Assembly: GCA_033558025.1 (NCBI GenBank)
Contig: JAUCEF010000005.1
Coordinates: forward strand, 5,146,001 to 5,210,000
Direction: 5' to 3'
Origin: Phytophthora sp. 'mugwort'
Lineage: Eukaryota > Oomycota > Peronosporomycetes > Peronosporales > Peronosporaceae
DNA length: 64,000 nucleotides
Shown here: positions 52,175 to 61,677 of the stretch, one piece after another
Numbering within the stretch: position 1 is the stretch's first letter
How the letters are laid out: each line of letters starts with the position of its first letter
Translations under genes and position numbers: made by a program
Notes under the pieces: model-generated
What the model saw: only the letters and a program-made list of their open reading frames with translations
Databases searched by the model: none
What the model was told of the DNA's origin: nothing

Positions 52175-53487
52175 GCACCTCGCTTAGCCAACCCAAAACA
52201 CAAACACGCTCTTTACGCTACCGCTGCCTGGGATGAACGCACATCACAAGCACTTCCACCTCTGCTATCGCGCCGCGCACCTGCTGAGAACACATACACG
52301 TCCGTACAGTCGACATCGGCCCGAATCGGCCTCGTCAACGACGTATCATTACCACGCCCTCACCAAGACAACGCATACCTGCCACGCACTTTCCACAGCT
52401 GCAGTGCATTCTGAGTATAGCAAGAGCGAGTAGAGTAACGACAGAAAAGCAAAATTCCCAAACCGGGACTCGAACCCGGGTCGCGTGGGTGAATCCTAAC
52501 CGCCTAGACTATTTGGGAGCACCTCGCTTAGCCAACCCAAAACACAAACACGCTCTTTACGCTACCGCTGCCTGGGATGAACGCACATCACAAGCACTTC
52601 CACCTCTGCTATCGCGCCGCGCACCTGCTGAGAACACATACACGTCCGTACAGTCGACATCGGCCCGAATCGGCCTCGTCAACGACGTATCATTACCACG
52701 CCCTCACCAAGACAACGCATACCTGCCACGCACTTTCCACAGCTGCAGTGCATTCTGAGTATAGCAAGAGCGAGTAGAGTAACGACAGAAAAGCAAAATT
52801 CCCAAACCGGGACTCGAACCCGGGTCGCGTGGGTGAATCCTAACCGCCTAGACTATTTGGGAGCACCTCGCTTAGCCAACCCAAAACACAAACACGCTCT
52901 TTACGCTACCGCTGCCTGGGATGAACGCACATCACAAGCACTTCCACCTCTGCTATCGCGCCGCGCACCTGCTGAGAACACATACACGTCCGTACAGTCG
53001 ACACCGGCCCGAATCGGCCTCGTCAACGACGTATCATTACCACGCCCTCACCAAGACAACGCATACCTGCCACGCACTTTCCACAGCTGCAGTGCATTCT
53101 GAGTATAGCAAGAGCGAGTAGAGTAACGACAGAAAAGCAAAATTCCCAAACCGGGACTCGAACCCGGGTCGCGTGGGTGAATCCTAACCGCCTAGACTAT
53201 TTGGGAGCACCTCGCTTAGCCAACCCAAAACACAAACACGCTCTTTACGCTACCGCTGCCTGGGATGAACGCACATCACAAGCACTTCCACCTCTGCTAT
53301 CGCGCCGCGCACCTGCTGAGAACACATACACGTCCGTACAGTCGACACCGGCCCGAATCGGCCTCGTTAACGACGTATCATTACCACGCCCTCACCAAGA
53401 CAACGCATACCTGCCACGCACTTTCCGCAGCTGCAGTGCATTCTGAGTATAGCAAGAGCGAGTAGAGTAACGACAGAAAAGCAAAAT

Positions 53488-53559
53488 TCCCAAACCGGGA
53501 CTCGAACCCGGGTCGCGTGGGTGAAAGCCACGTATCCTAACCGCCTAGACTATTTGGGA
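53488..53559 (-). tRNA. trnE(UUC): tRNA-Glu (UUC), array unit 155
   Basis: Complete body. Haplotype A-C-A-C-GA. Confidence 0.94.
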
Positions 53560-53840
53560 GCACCTCGCTTAGCCAACCCAAAACACAAACACGCTCTTTA
53601 CGCTACCGCTGCCTGGGATGAACGCACATCACAAGCACTTCCACCTCTGCTATCGCGCCGCGCACCTGCTGAGAACACATACACGTCCGTACAGTCGACA
53701 CCGGCCCGAATCGGCCTCGTCAACGACGTATCATTACCACGCCCTCACCAAGACAACGCATACCTGCCACGCACTTTCCACAGCTGCAGTGCATTCTGAG
53801 TATAGCAAGAGCGAGTAGAGTAACGACAGAAAAGCAAAAT

Positions 53841-53912
53841 TCCCAAACCGGGACTCGAACCCGGGTCGCGTGGGTGAAAGCCACGTATCCTAACCGCCTA
53901 GACTATTTGGGA
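53841..53912 (-). tRNA. trnE(UUC): tRNA-Glu (UUC), array unit 156
   Basis: Complete body. Haplotype A-T-G-T-GA. Confidence 0.94.
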
Positions 53913-54537
53913 GCACCTCGCTTAGCCAACCCAAAACACAAACACGCTCTTTACGCTACCGCTGCCTGGGATGAACGCACATCACAAGCACTTCCACCTC
54001 TGCTATCGCGCCGCGCACCTGCTGAGAACACATACACGTCCGTACAGTCGACATCGGCCCGAATCGGCCTCGTCAACGACGTATCATTACCACGCCCTCA
54101 CCAAGACAACGCATACCTGCCACGCACTTTCCGCAGCTGTAGTGCATTCTGAGTATAGCAAGAGCGAGTAGAGTAACGACAGAAAAGCAAAATTCCCAAA
54201 CCGGGACTCGAACCCGGGTCGCGTGGGTGAATCCTAACCGCCTAGACTATTTGGGAGCACCTCGCTTAGCCAACCCAGAACACAAACACGCTCTTTACGC
54301 TACCGCTGCCTGGGATGAACGCACATCACAAGCACTTCCACCTCTGCTATCGCGCCGCGCACCTGCTGAGAACACATACACGTCCGTACAGTCGACACCG
54401 GCCCGAATCGGCCTCGTCAACGACGTATCATTACCACGCCCTCACCAAGACAACGCATACCTGCCACGCACTTTCCGCAGCTGCAGTGCATTCTGAGTAT
54501 AGCAAGAGCGAGTAGAGTAACGACAGAAAAGCAAAAT

Positions 54538-54609
54538 TCCCAAACCGGGACTCGAACCCGGGTCGCGTGGGTGAAAGCCACGTATCCTAACCGCCTAGAC
54601 TATTTGGGA
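54538..54609 (-). tRNA. trnE(UUC): tRNA-Glu (UUC), array unit 158
   Basis: Complete body. Haplotype A-C-A-C-GA. Confidence 0.94.
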
Positions 54610-55578
54610 GCACCTCGCTTAGCCAACCCAAAACACAAACACGCTCTTTACGCTACCGCTGCCTGGGATGAACGCACATCACAAGCACTTCCACCTCTGC
54701 TATCGCGCCGCGCACCTGCTGAGAACACATACACGTCCGTACAGTCGACACCGGCCCGAATCGGCCTCGTCAACGACGTATCATTACCACGCCCTCACCA
54801 AGACAACGCATACCTGCCACGCACTTTCCACAGCTGCAGTGCATTCTGAGTATAGCAAGAGCGAGTAGAGTAACGACAGAAAAGCAAAATTCCCAAACCG
54901 GGACTCGAACCCGGGTCGCGTGGGTGAATCCTAACCGCCTAGACTATTTGGGAGCACCTCGCTTAGCCAACCCAAAACACAAACACGCTCTTTACGCTAC
55001 CGCTGCCTGGGATGAACGCACATCACAAGCACTTCCACCTCTGCTATCGCGCCGCGCACCTGCTGAGAACACATACACGTCCGTACAGTCGACACCGGCC
55101 CGAATCGGCCTCGTTAACGACGTATCATTACCACGCCCTCACCAAGACAACGCATACCTGCCACGCACTTTCCACAGCTGCAGTGCATTCTGAGTATAGT
55201 AAGAGCGAGTAGAGTAACGACAGAAAAGCAAAATTCCCAAACCGGGACTCGAACCCGGGTCGCGTGGGTGAATCCTAACCGCCTAGACTATTTGGGAGCA
55301 CCTCGCTTAGCCAACCCAAAACACAAACACGCTCTTTACGCTACCGCTGCCTGGGATGAACGCACATCACAAGCACTTCCACCTCTGCTATCGCGCCGCG
55401 CACCTGCTGAGAACACATACACGTCCGTACAGTCGACACCGGCCCGAATCGGCCTCGTTAACGACGTATCATTACCACGCCCTCACCAAGACAACGCATA
55501 CCTGCCACGCACTTTCCACAGCTGCAGTGCATTCTGAGTATAGTAAGAGCGAGTAGAGTAACGACAGAAAAGCAAAAT

Positions 55579-55650
55579 TCCCAAACCGGGACTCGAACCC
55601 GGGTCGCGTGGGTGAAAGCCACGTATCCTAACCGCCTAGACTATTTGGGA
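55579..55650 (-). tRNA. trnE(UUC): tRNA-Glu (UUC), array unit 161
   Basis: Complete body; the intact copy nearest the array edge. The last six units (55932-57693) are all short. Haplotype A-C-A-C-AA. Confidence 0.94.
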
Positions 55651-57630
55651 GCACCTCGCTTAGCCAACCCAAAACACAAACACGCTCTTTACGCTACCGC
55701 TGCCTGGGATGAACGCACATCACAAGCACTTCCACCTCTGCTATCGCGCCGCGCACCTGCTGAGAACACATACACGTCCGTACAGTCGACACCGGCCCGA
55801 ATCGGCCTCGTCAACGACGTATCATTACCACGCCCTCACCAAGACAACGCATACCTGCCACGCACTTTCCACAGCTGCAGTGCATTCTAAGTATAGCAAG
55901 AGCGAGTAGAGTAACGACAGAAAAGCAAAATTCCCAAACCGGGACTCGAACCCGGGTCGCGTGGGTGAATCCTAACCGCCTAGACTATTTGGGAGCACCT
56001 CGCTTAGCCAACCCAAAACACAAACACGCTCTTTACGCTACCGCTGCCTGGGATGAACGCACATCACAAGCACTTCCACCTCTGCTATCGCGCCGCGCAC
56101 CTGCTGAGAACACATACACGTCCGTACAGTCGACACCGGCCCGAATCGGCCTCGTCAACGACGTATCATTACCACGCCCTCACCAAGACAACGCATACCT
56201 GCCACGCACTTTCCGCAGCTGCAGTGCATTCTGAGTATAGCAAGACGAGTAGAGTAACGACAGAAAAGCAAAATTCCCAAACCGGGACTCGAACCCGGGT
56301 CGCGTGGGTGAATCCTAACCGCCTAGACTATTTGGGAGCACCTCGCTTAGCCAACCCAAAACACAAACACGCTCTTTACGCTACCGCTGCCTGGGATGAA
56401 CGCACATCACAAGCACTTCCACCTCTGCTATCGCGCCGCGCACCTGCTGAGAACACATACACGTCCGTACAGTCGACACCGGCCCGAATCGGCCTCGTCA
56501 ACGACGTATCATTACCACGCCCTCACCAAGACAACGCATACCTGCCACGCACTTTCCACAGCTGCAGTGCATTCTAAGTATAGCAAGAGCGAGTAGAGTA
56601 ACGACAGAAAAGCAAAATTCCCAAACCGGGACTCGAACCCGGGTCGCGTGGGTGAATCCTAACCGCCTAGACTATTTGGGAGCACCTCGCTTAGCCAACC
56701 CAAAACACAAACACGCTCTTTACGCTACCGCTGCCTGGGATGAACGCACATCACAAGCACTTCCACCTCTGCTATCGCGCCGCGCACCTGCTGAGAACAC
56801 ATACACGTCCGTACAGTCGACACCGGCCCGAATCGGCCTCGTCAACGACGTATCATTACCACGCCCTCACCATACCTGCCACGCACTTTCCGCAGCTGCA
56901 GTGCATTCTGAGTATAGCAAGAGCGAGTAGAGTAACGACAGAAAAGCAAAATTCCCAAACCGGGACTCGAACCCGGGTCGCGTGGGTGAATCCTAACCGC
57001 CTAGACTATTTGGGAGCACCTCGCTTAGCCAACCCAAAACACAAACACGCTCTTTACGCTACCGCTGCCTGGGATGAACGCACATCACAAGCACTTCCAC
57101 CTCTGCTATCGCGCCGCGCACCTGCTGAGAACACATACACGTCCGTACAGTCGACACCGGCCCGAATCGGCCTCGTCAACGACGTATCATTACCACGCCC
57201 TCACCATACCTGCCACGCACTTTCCGCAGCTGCAGTGCATTCTAAGTATAGCAAGAGCGAGTAGAGTAACGACAGAAAAGCAAAATTCCCAAACCGGGAC
57301 TCGAACCCGGGTCGCGTGGGTGAATCCTAACCGCCTAGACTATTTGGGAGCACCTCGCTTAGCCAACCCAAAACACAAACACGCTCTTTACGCTACCGCT
57401 GCCTGGGATGAACGCACATCACAAGCACTTCCACCTCTGCTATCGCGCCGCGCACCTGCTGAGAACACATACACGTCCGTACAGTCGACACCGGCCCGAA
57501 TCGGCCTCGTCAACGACGTATCATTACCACGCCCTCACCAAGACAACGCATACCTGCCACGCACTTTCCGCAGCTGCAGTGCATTCTGAGTATAGCAAGA
57601 GCGAGTAGAGTAACGACAGAAAAGCAAAAT

Positions 57631-57693
57631 TCCCAAACCGGGACTCGAACCCGGGTCGCGTGCGTGAATCCTAACCGCCTAGACTATTTGGGA
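57631..57693 (-). pseudogene. Terminal tRNA-Glu remnant at the array edge, unit 167
   Basis: Anticodon-deleted copy with one private change (plus strand gcgtgCgtg for gcgtgGgtg). Its spacer is cut off 18 bp beyond the tRNA 5' end at 57711, where unique sequence begins. Edge copies of tandem arrays often diverge because they exchange less. Confidence 0.9.
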
Positions 57694-57711
57694 GCACCTC
57701 GCTTAGCCAAC

Positions 57712-57942
57712 ATTCGATAGGTGTTTCTTCGGCGAACGGACACTACTGTCGAAAAGCCCAACGCAGATATCACCAAGAAGCGCACGCCAGCTCCGTCGAA
57801 CTCTCTGGAATGGAATGCCATGTTAAAACCCTCATGTGCACTCGCGCTGGCGCCTACAGCGGCGGAAAGTGTCCCCGACAGGAGATGCGAATGACCAACT
57901 GCAAGGCCATGGTACAATTTGACCACGCACTCCCACGTTTGG
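57712..57942. other. Unique flank between array edge and insertion; no gene recognised
   Basis: This is 231 bp of non-repetitive sequence. A minus-strand frame is open through it, but that frame ends in the last tRNA remnant and has no recognisable family, so I do not call it a gene. It may be the 5' flank of the MULE remnant to the right. Confidence 0.5.
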
Positions 57943-58126
57943 TCATGTTCGAACATATACCCGAAGGCGGTGTGGATTTTTGAACCCAGGCGGGGCCCCA
58001 CGTTGGCGGACAGGCGGGCAAGAACGCGACACGCTACAGACGCTTACGCGTGTTATGGCATGCACGACTGGACTACTTTTGGATCGAGGTCTAGAGCGGC
58101 GCCACACTCCCGAGCCGCGCGTACTA

Positions 58127-58271
58127 CCAGGCCTACAAGCCATGAGACGACGACTGGGAGGCTTTGCCCCTCTAGACCACGACCCGCATCTCTCCTACTG
58201 AAGTGCCCGGCCAAGCAGTCTCAAGAAATACCGGGTCTAACCGTGCTTCCAGGCCTACAGCCCATGAGACG
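58127..58271. repeat. Imperfect direct repeat, 122-bp period, inside the insertion
   Basis: ccaggcctacaagccatgag (58127 on) recurs as ccaggcctacagcccatgag (58249 on), and weaker similarity continues after each copy. It lies downstream of the tRNA-like head in that element's sense, so it may be a duplicated body segment. Confidence 0.55.
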
Positions 58272-58362
58272 GCGCCCAGTGGCCCCCAAGACCACCAGTC
58301 CAGTCACAAGACCAGATATCCCAACCTTCGCGGCCAAACTCCAACCATCGTCCGAAAGGTCT

Positions 58363-58434
58363 GGTCGGCCCGGGGATTGAACCCTGGCCGCTTCCGTCCG
58401 ACACTGGATGCTTAACCAGCTGAGCTATCTGAGC
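58363..58434 (-). pseudogene. tRNA-like sequence (SINE head), not a functional tRNA
   Basis: The A box TAGCTCAGCTGG (58416-58427) and B box GGTTCAATCCC (58373-58383) lie at tRNA spacing inside a 72-nt body. The acceptor ends (GCTCAGA and GCCGACC) do not pair, and the anticodon stem has at most three pairs with no U33, so no isotype can be assigned. No TTTT follows directly. A retained promoter without a cloverleaf is typical of tRNA-derived SINE heads. Confidence 0.65.
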
Positions 58435-58861
58435 TCACTAGAAGTAGGTGGCTCACCACCACCTGGTTCATCGGGTTATACTTGGTTTTTGTATAGACCC
58501 CATCGGAAAGGTCCTGCAAATGTCCAACTCGGCCCAGAGACGTCTCAGGACGTCCAACAGTTTCCTCCTGGACACTAAAATGGGTCTTTCAGGGTACCCA
58601 CTTTCGAGAAAATGGACCTTTTTGCACACCAATTGGATACTTCGTACCCAAGTTTTGGGTCCACATGACCCAAATCGATCCCAAATAGCAAGTAGGGTAG
58701 CTAAGTAGGTTGCTTACTAGCCTTAAAGTGTAATGTACTTTTGTTAATCATGTTCGAACATATTCGGGATTTTCCCTTGGATTCGTGATTCTAATACCAT
58801 GCTGATGTTCTCGTGTATGTCTCTGTGAAGATCAATGCGTGTGTCCGCGGGGTGAACAAGG

Positions 58862-59212
58862 ATGAGCGGAAATTCGCAATCTGCATTACCAAGTGCAATC
58901 CTATCCACGACCACAGTGTTGGAAAAACAGGTGTACACTCAGTTTACGTCAGTGGTCAAGGCGTTGGAGGGTCACAACTGTCGATGTGCTCCGCAAAGCG
59001 GGATCGAAGAGGAAAACATTCTAAAGTTACCGTCGACAACACTGAGGTAAATCCGTCGATGCAAGATGTGGATTCGTAGCATGAAGATCCGTGAACAAGA
59101 ACAAGGTGCGCTTACTAGAGAAAAACGTCTACAGAAGTAAATGGTAATGTTTTGCGATGAGCCAGGAAACGTTGGTTGTATATTTGTCGATTGTGTGTAC
59201 GCTAAACTATGA
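58862..59212 (+). pseudogene. MULE transposase remnant, N-terminal part
   Basis: One frame reads from 58862 to the stop at 59210, interrupted by taa codons near 59046 and 59138. It contains CRCAPQSGIEEE and, after the second stop, FCDEPGNVGCIFVD, which I associate with the region just before the catalytic core. A frame change is needed to reach the next fragment. Confidence 0.5.
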
Positions 59213-59298
59213 TGTTGACTGGTATTACCCAGCATTAGATCACTGATATTAGATCTCTGTACTTCCATTATACTAAGCGAACCGCGATTTGCATCACG

Positions 59299-59589
59299 AT
59301 TCAAACCCACCAAATGCGTCTGGTATTAGAGCCATTCCCGGAGGTTTTACTCATCGACGCAATTCACGGCACCAACGCATCCAAGTACAAGTTTTTATTT
59401 ATGGCGCACGACAGTTTCGGCTAGGGACAGTTCATGTAGCACGGGCTGTTGTAGAATGAACGCCGACATGCTCTTACTACCGCCATTGAGGAGTTCAAGG
59501 CCAACAACCCAGTTTGGACCCGAGTGCAGTGTACCCCAATCGATAAGGATTTCACCGTGATGTCGGTGTTGAAGACGGCCTTCCCGGAC
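59299..59589 (+). pseudogene. MULE transposase remnant, first half of DDE core
   Basis: In one frame it contains MRLVLEPFPEVLLIDAIHGTN, with the Asp expected to be the first catalytic residue, then VQCTPIDKDFTVMSVLK with the second. Three tag stops (59422, 59437, 59452) interrupt it. At 59589 the frame shifts and a short stretch normally present between FPD and QFH appears to be missing. Confidence 0.65.
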
Positions 59590-59590
59590 C

Positions 59591-59867
59591 CAATTTCACG
59601 TAATCAAGTATTTGCGGGATGAGATCGGGGCGTCAGATTACAACTTCAGTGCGTGGCAAAAAGAACAACTTCGCAGTGCCACAATTATTTTAGTCTACGC
59701 GTACTAAGAAGGAGTACGAGAAACACCGACGTTACCTACACCATGTTCTTGCCGTCAGAATGCGTAATGGGGATCCGGCAGGTGCATCGAAAGACACGGT
59801 TTACGATTCGGACACAGTCGGGTCCGCGGACGCTGAATCGGTATCGATTCGGGCTGAGATTCAGTAA
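59591..59867 (+). pseudogene. MULE transposase remnant, second half of core
   Basis: The QFHVIKYLRDEIGASDYNFS segment runs to a stop at 59705. After a shift of one base, the EYEKHRRYLHHVL segment continues to a stop near 59865. Both fit the linear order of the family between the second Asp and the region preceding the zinc finger. Confidence 0.6.
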
Positions 59868-59872
59868 GGAAT

Positions 59873-60448
59873 TTTCGCACTCCTTTGAGGTGTGCTTTTA
59901 CAAAAACTGGGATAATTGCAAGGTTGTGGTGCGCGTACAAACGCCAAAACGCGGTAACCTTTGAAAATAACACAAATAACCACCTCTAGTCTTCATGGAA
60001 ACAAAAACGGGTGGGTGGACTCCTTCACGGGGCTGGACGAGTGTATCGCATCGATCATGTGTTACCAGGGTATGCGAGAACGAAAGTTTCGAGATCGTGC
60101 CTTCAAGAAAACTACTGTTCAAAACATGAACTACGGCTTGGAGATGACGCTGGTGGCGAATCTTGTCAGCGAGCATGCGTGTGAACTCATAACGCACAGT
60201 ATATGTTCGCACTGAACCGCGCCTCATACACTTTCTTCGAGGCTTTCCCTGGCGTCTATTACATCAAGATCGATTGGAACTGGACGATGAGCTTGACGGG
60301 CGTACGTAGAACATATGATGAACAAGAGCAAAAACAAAAATTGTCCTGCTCGGGTCTGTTCACGGCTTCGTGCTTGTTGCTGTGTCGCCATGTATTATTC
60401 ATCCCGAAGAAATTAAAAATGGAGACTGCCATTCCTACCCGCCGCTAA
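59873..60448 (+). pseudogene. MULE transposase remnant with defective SWIM zinc finger
   Basis: The segments are FYKNWDNCK, then ENNTNNHL-stop-SSWKQ (tag at 59987, probably from gag), then VDSFTGLDECIASIMCYQ and NLVSEHACEL, and a further frame from 60203 with FFEAFPGVYYIK. The SWIM motif CxC(n)CxH appears as C-S-G...C-R-H at residues 49-63 of the 60203 frame. The second zinc ligand is Gly, so the finger could not bind zinc normally. Confidence 0.65.
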
Positions 60449-60458
60449 TCAGCAAGAG

Positions 60459-61117
60459 ATGGCGGATGTCTTCAGTTCGCCCGCCGTAAAAATACTAGAC
60501 GTTCCTCGATCCAAGTTTGCTGTATTGTCAGTCATTGAGCCATCGAAAACGCCATGGGATTCGAATCGAAAGTATAACGAGGCCAACCTTATCGGTATCA
60601 TCAGCGACGCTATGTCAGGCCTCGGCACGAAAGACTATTTCGTTGCAGTCAAAGCCCCCCAAGGATTTGGCCCGCGTCATCAAACGAAAACAGCTCGATC
60701 AAATCCCATGCTTCAGCGATTATATCGATGCCAAAGGTGACGACATTGAGACAATGCGAATGCTACAGAGGGAATCGCAGCAAGGCCCGCACTATTGATG
60801 TGACAGTATCAGAAGAAGAAAGGGAAGAAGTGGACGTAGGCAACGATCTTAACGCATGTGACATGCTTGACGAAGGGTAACGGTCTGCTACCCGTCACCA
60901 TGCCCAAAAGACCCATGCAATGCCCGAACAGATCCTGACCACGCTCGAGCAGATCCCGATAATGTCCGAACAGATCCCGGCCATGATACTCGGACCTGCA
61001 GACAATGATGCTCAAGTTTGTTTTGATATTATATTCAAAGTCACGTGTTTCTGCCACGTGGCCGACCGCCAGAAACCAATGGCCAATAGGCGAAGCGCAA
61101 TCTGGCATTCCAGATGA
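60459..61117 (+). pseudogene. MULE remnant, region C-terminal to the SWIM finger
   Basis: One frame (60459 on) reads ...PSKTPWDSNRKYNEANLIGIISDAMSGLGTKDYFVAVKA. At a run of six C (60655-60660) the reading moves to another frame giving KDLARVIKRKQLDQIPCFSDYIDAKGDDIET. A third frame from 60797 has an acidic stretch, one stop, and a short degenerate peptide repeat EQI(L/P) encoded by gaacagatcc-type repeats at 60926-60984. Homopolymer slippage is the likely cause of the first shift. Confidence 0.5.
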
Positions 61118-61397
61118 CCGCTGGCGATTCGACATACATGAAACTCAATTGAATCTGGAGGCAGTGGACACGTGCCTGACAGACAAACCAACGTTTCAGT
61201 CTTCGGCAGAGCTATCGAACCGATTCAACATATTCGAAAAGAAGCTGAGGCCCACTGTTGCACGAGAGTTGATACGCTTGACGGCGACAAAGGCTCTTAG
61301 CAAGCTCGACCAGCTTACCCGATATTACCGATGGATATGTAATAAAACAGGTGCGGCGCTAAAGCGACCGCGCTCCAGCGCGAATGTCCAGGGTTAG
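61005..61397 (+). pseudogene. Linker remnant between SWIM and C48 modules
   Basis: This is a 130-codon frame whose second half (QLNLEAVDTCLTDKP ... RELIRLTATKALSKLD) looks protein-like. I recognise no domain. Its position and strand suggest it belongs to the same element. From 61398 to 61677 only short interrupted frames remain. Confidence 0.3.
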
Positions 61398-61677
61398 CCG
61401 ATGATGAAGTTTGTGTCGAGATCATCGGGGTGGATGTGTTTATCACAGCTACCTCTGTTTTATGAAAAAGTGGCGCCCTGCTAAGGCGTCTTTCAACGCC
61501 ATCTACAAAGCACTCATCTGGATCGACAAGATCGACTTTTCTCAACACGTCGGCCAACTAATTTAAAATCGAGAAGACTACGGAGTTGCCATACAGGTTA
61601 AGAATAGGATATAAAAACTATGTCCAATCAAGTACGCAAACAATTCAATATTATGGCGCTAGGATCTATCTCTAACG

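Larger units (their letters stand above)
38..57693 (-). pseudogene. 102 anticodon-deleted tRNA-Glu remnants (63 nt) within the array
   Basis: Relative to the intact body, 9 nt are missing between the D-arm and the anticodon loop, so no anticodon stem or complete anticodon remains and decoding is impossible. The acceptor stem, D-arm and A box persist, as does the T-arm/B box except in six copies. Lower-coordinate ends: 38 1088 1432 1776 2120 2464 2808 3152 3496 3840 4184 4528 4872* 5211 7673 8017 8714 9058 9745* 10083 11133 11477 13233 13577 13921 14618 16021 17071 18121 18818 19868 20565 21615 22665 23009 23352* 24397 25094 25438 26488 26831* 28228* 28567 28911 29960* 30299 30643 31693 32380 33067 33764 34461 34805 35149 35493 35837 36181 36525 36869 37213 37910 38597 38941 39285 39629 39973 40317 41014 41358 41702 42046 42390 42734 43431 44481 44825 45522 45866 46563 46907 47251 47595 47939 48283 49333 49677 50021 50365 50709 51759 52456 52800 53144 54194 54891 55235 55932 56275 56619 56953 57287 57631. 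Each ends 62 bp higher; starred copies (additional T-arm deletion) end 57 bp higher. Confidence 0.93.
1..57711 (-). repeat. Tandem array of tRNA-Glu(UUC) / pseudo-tRNA-Glu units (344/353 bp)
   Basis: There are 167 consecutive loci in the same orientation. The long unit is 353 bp (72-nt tRNA + 281-bp spacer) and the short unit is 344 bp (63-nt remnant + the same spacer). The left edge lies outside the window. The right edge is inside the upstream flank of the last tRNA at 57711, where the match ends in gccaac. Copies are nearly identical. Five spacer markers (plus strand) define the haplotypes quoted in the tRNA entries: m1 cccAaa/cccGaa; m2 cgaCAcc (C), cgacaTc (T) or cgaTacc (i); m3 ttccAc/ttccGc; m4 ctgCag/ctgTag; m5 ctGAgt/ctATgt/ctAAgt. 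Haplotypes describe the spacer at higher coordinates, which is upstream of that tRNA in its own sense. Rarer markers include cacGagc, acgGcag, agTaag, gtTaac and a 10-bp deletion after cacca. Near-identity implies recent amplification and homogenisation. Confidence 0.98.
57943..58763. mobile_element. 789-bp insertion flanked by a perfect 16-bp direct repeat
   Basis: The 16-mer tcatgttcgaacatat occurs at 57943-57958 and 58748-58763, and the bases outside differ, as expected for a target-site duplication. The site contains a 12-bp palindrome (atgttcgaacat). The insert (57959-58747) is GC-rich in its first ~480 bp and AT-richer afterwards. It has no terminal inverted repeats and no poly-A, and carries a tRNA-like Pol III promoter on the minus strand. 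A SINE or other non-autonomous retroelement is the best reading; a composite insertion is possible because 310 bp lie upstream of the tRNA-like head. Confidence 0.55.

Noticed and set aside
1..57711. CRISPR array or protein-coding tandem repeat
   Set aside because: Repeat and spacer are both constant between units, the unit is about 350 bp, and the conserved core folds as a tRNA.
57684..58001. Minus-strand 105-codon ORF; joined across the 16-bp direct repeat it would be in frame with the ORF at 58744-58938
   Set aside because: It ends in the tRNA remnant and has no recognisable domain, and its partner overlaps the better-supported plus-strand MULE N-terminal remnant. The in-frame join is a one-in-three coincidence.
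58363..58434. Functional tRNA gene at the insertion
   Set aside because: The acceptor ends do not pair, the anticodon arm does not form, and no oligo-T follows directly.
59653..59964. Plus-strand 103-codon ORF over the MULE region
   Set aside because: Its first part is a shadow frame: the family-like residues at 59703-59864 are in a different frame. Only its C-terminal part (FYKNWDNCK) agrees with the transposase order.
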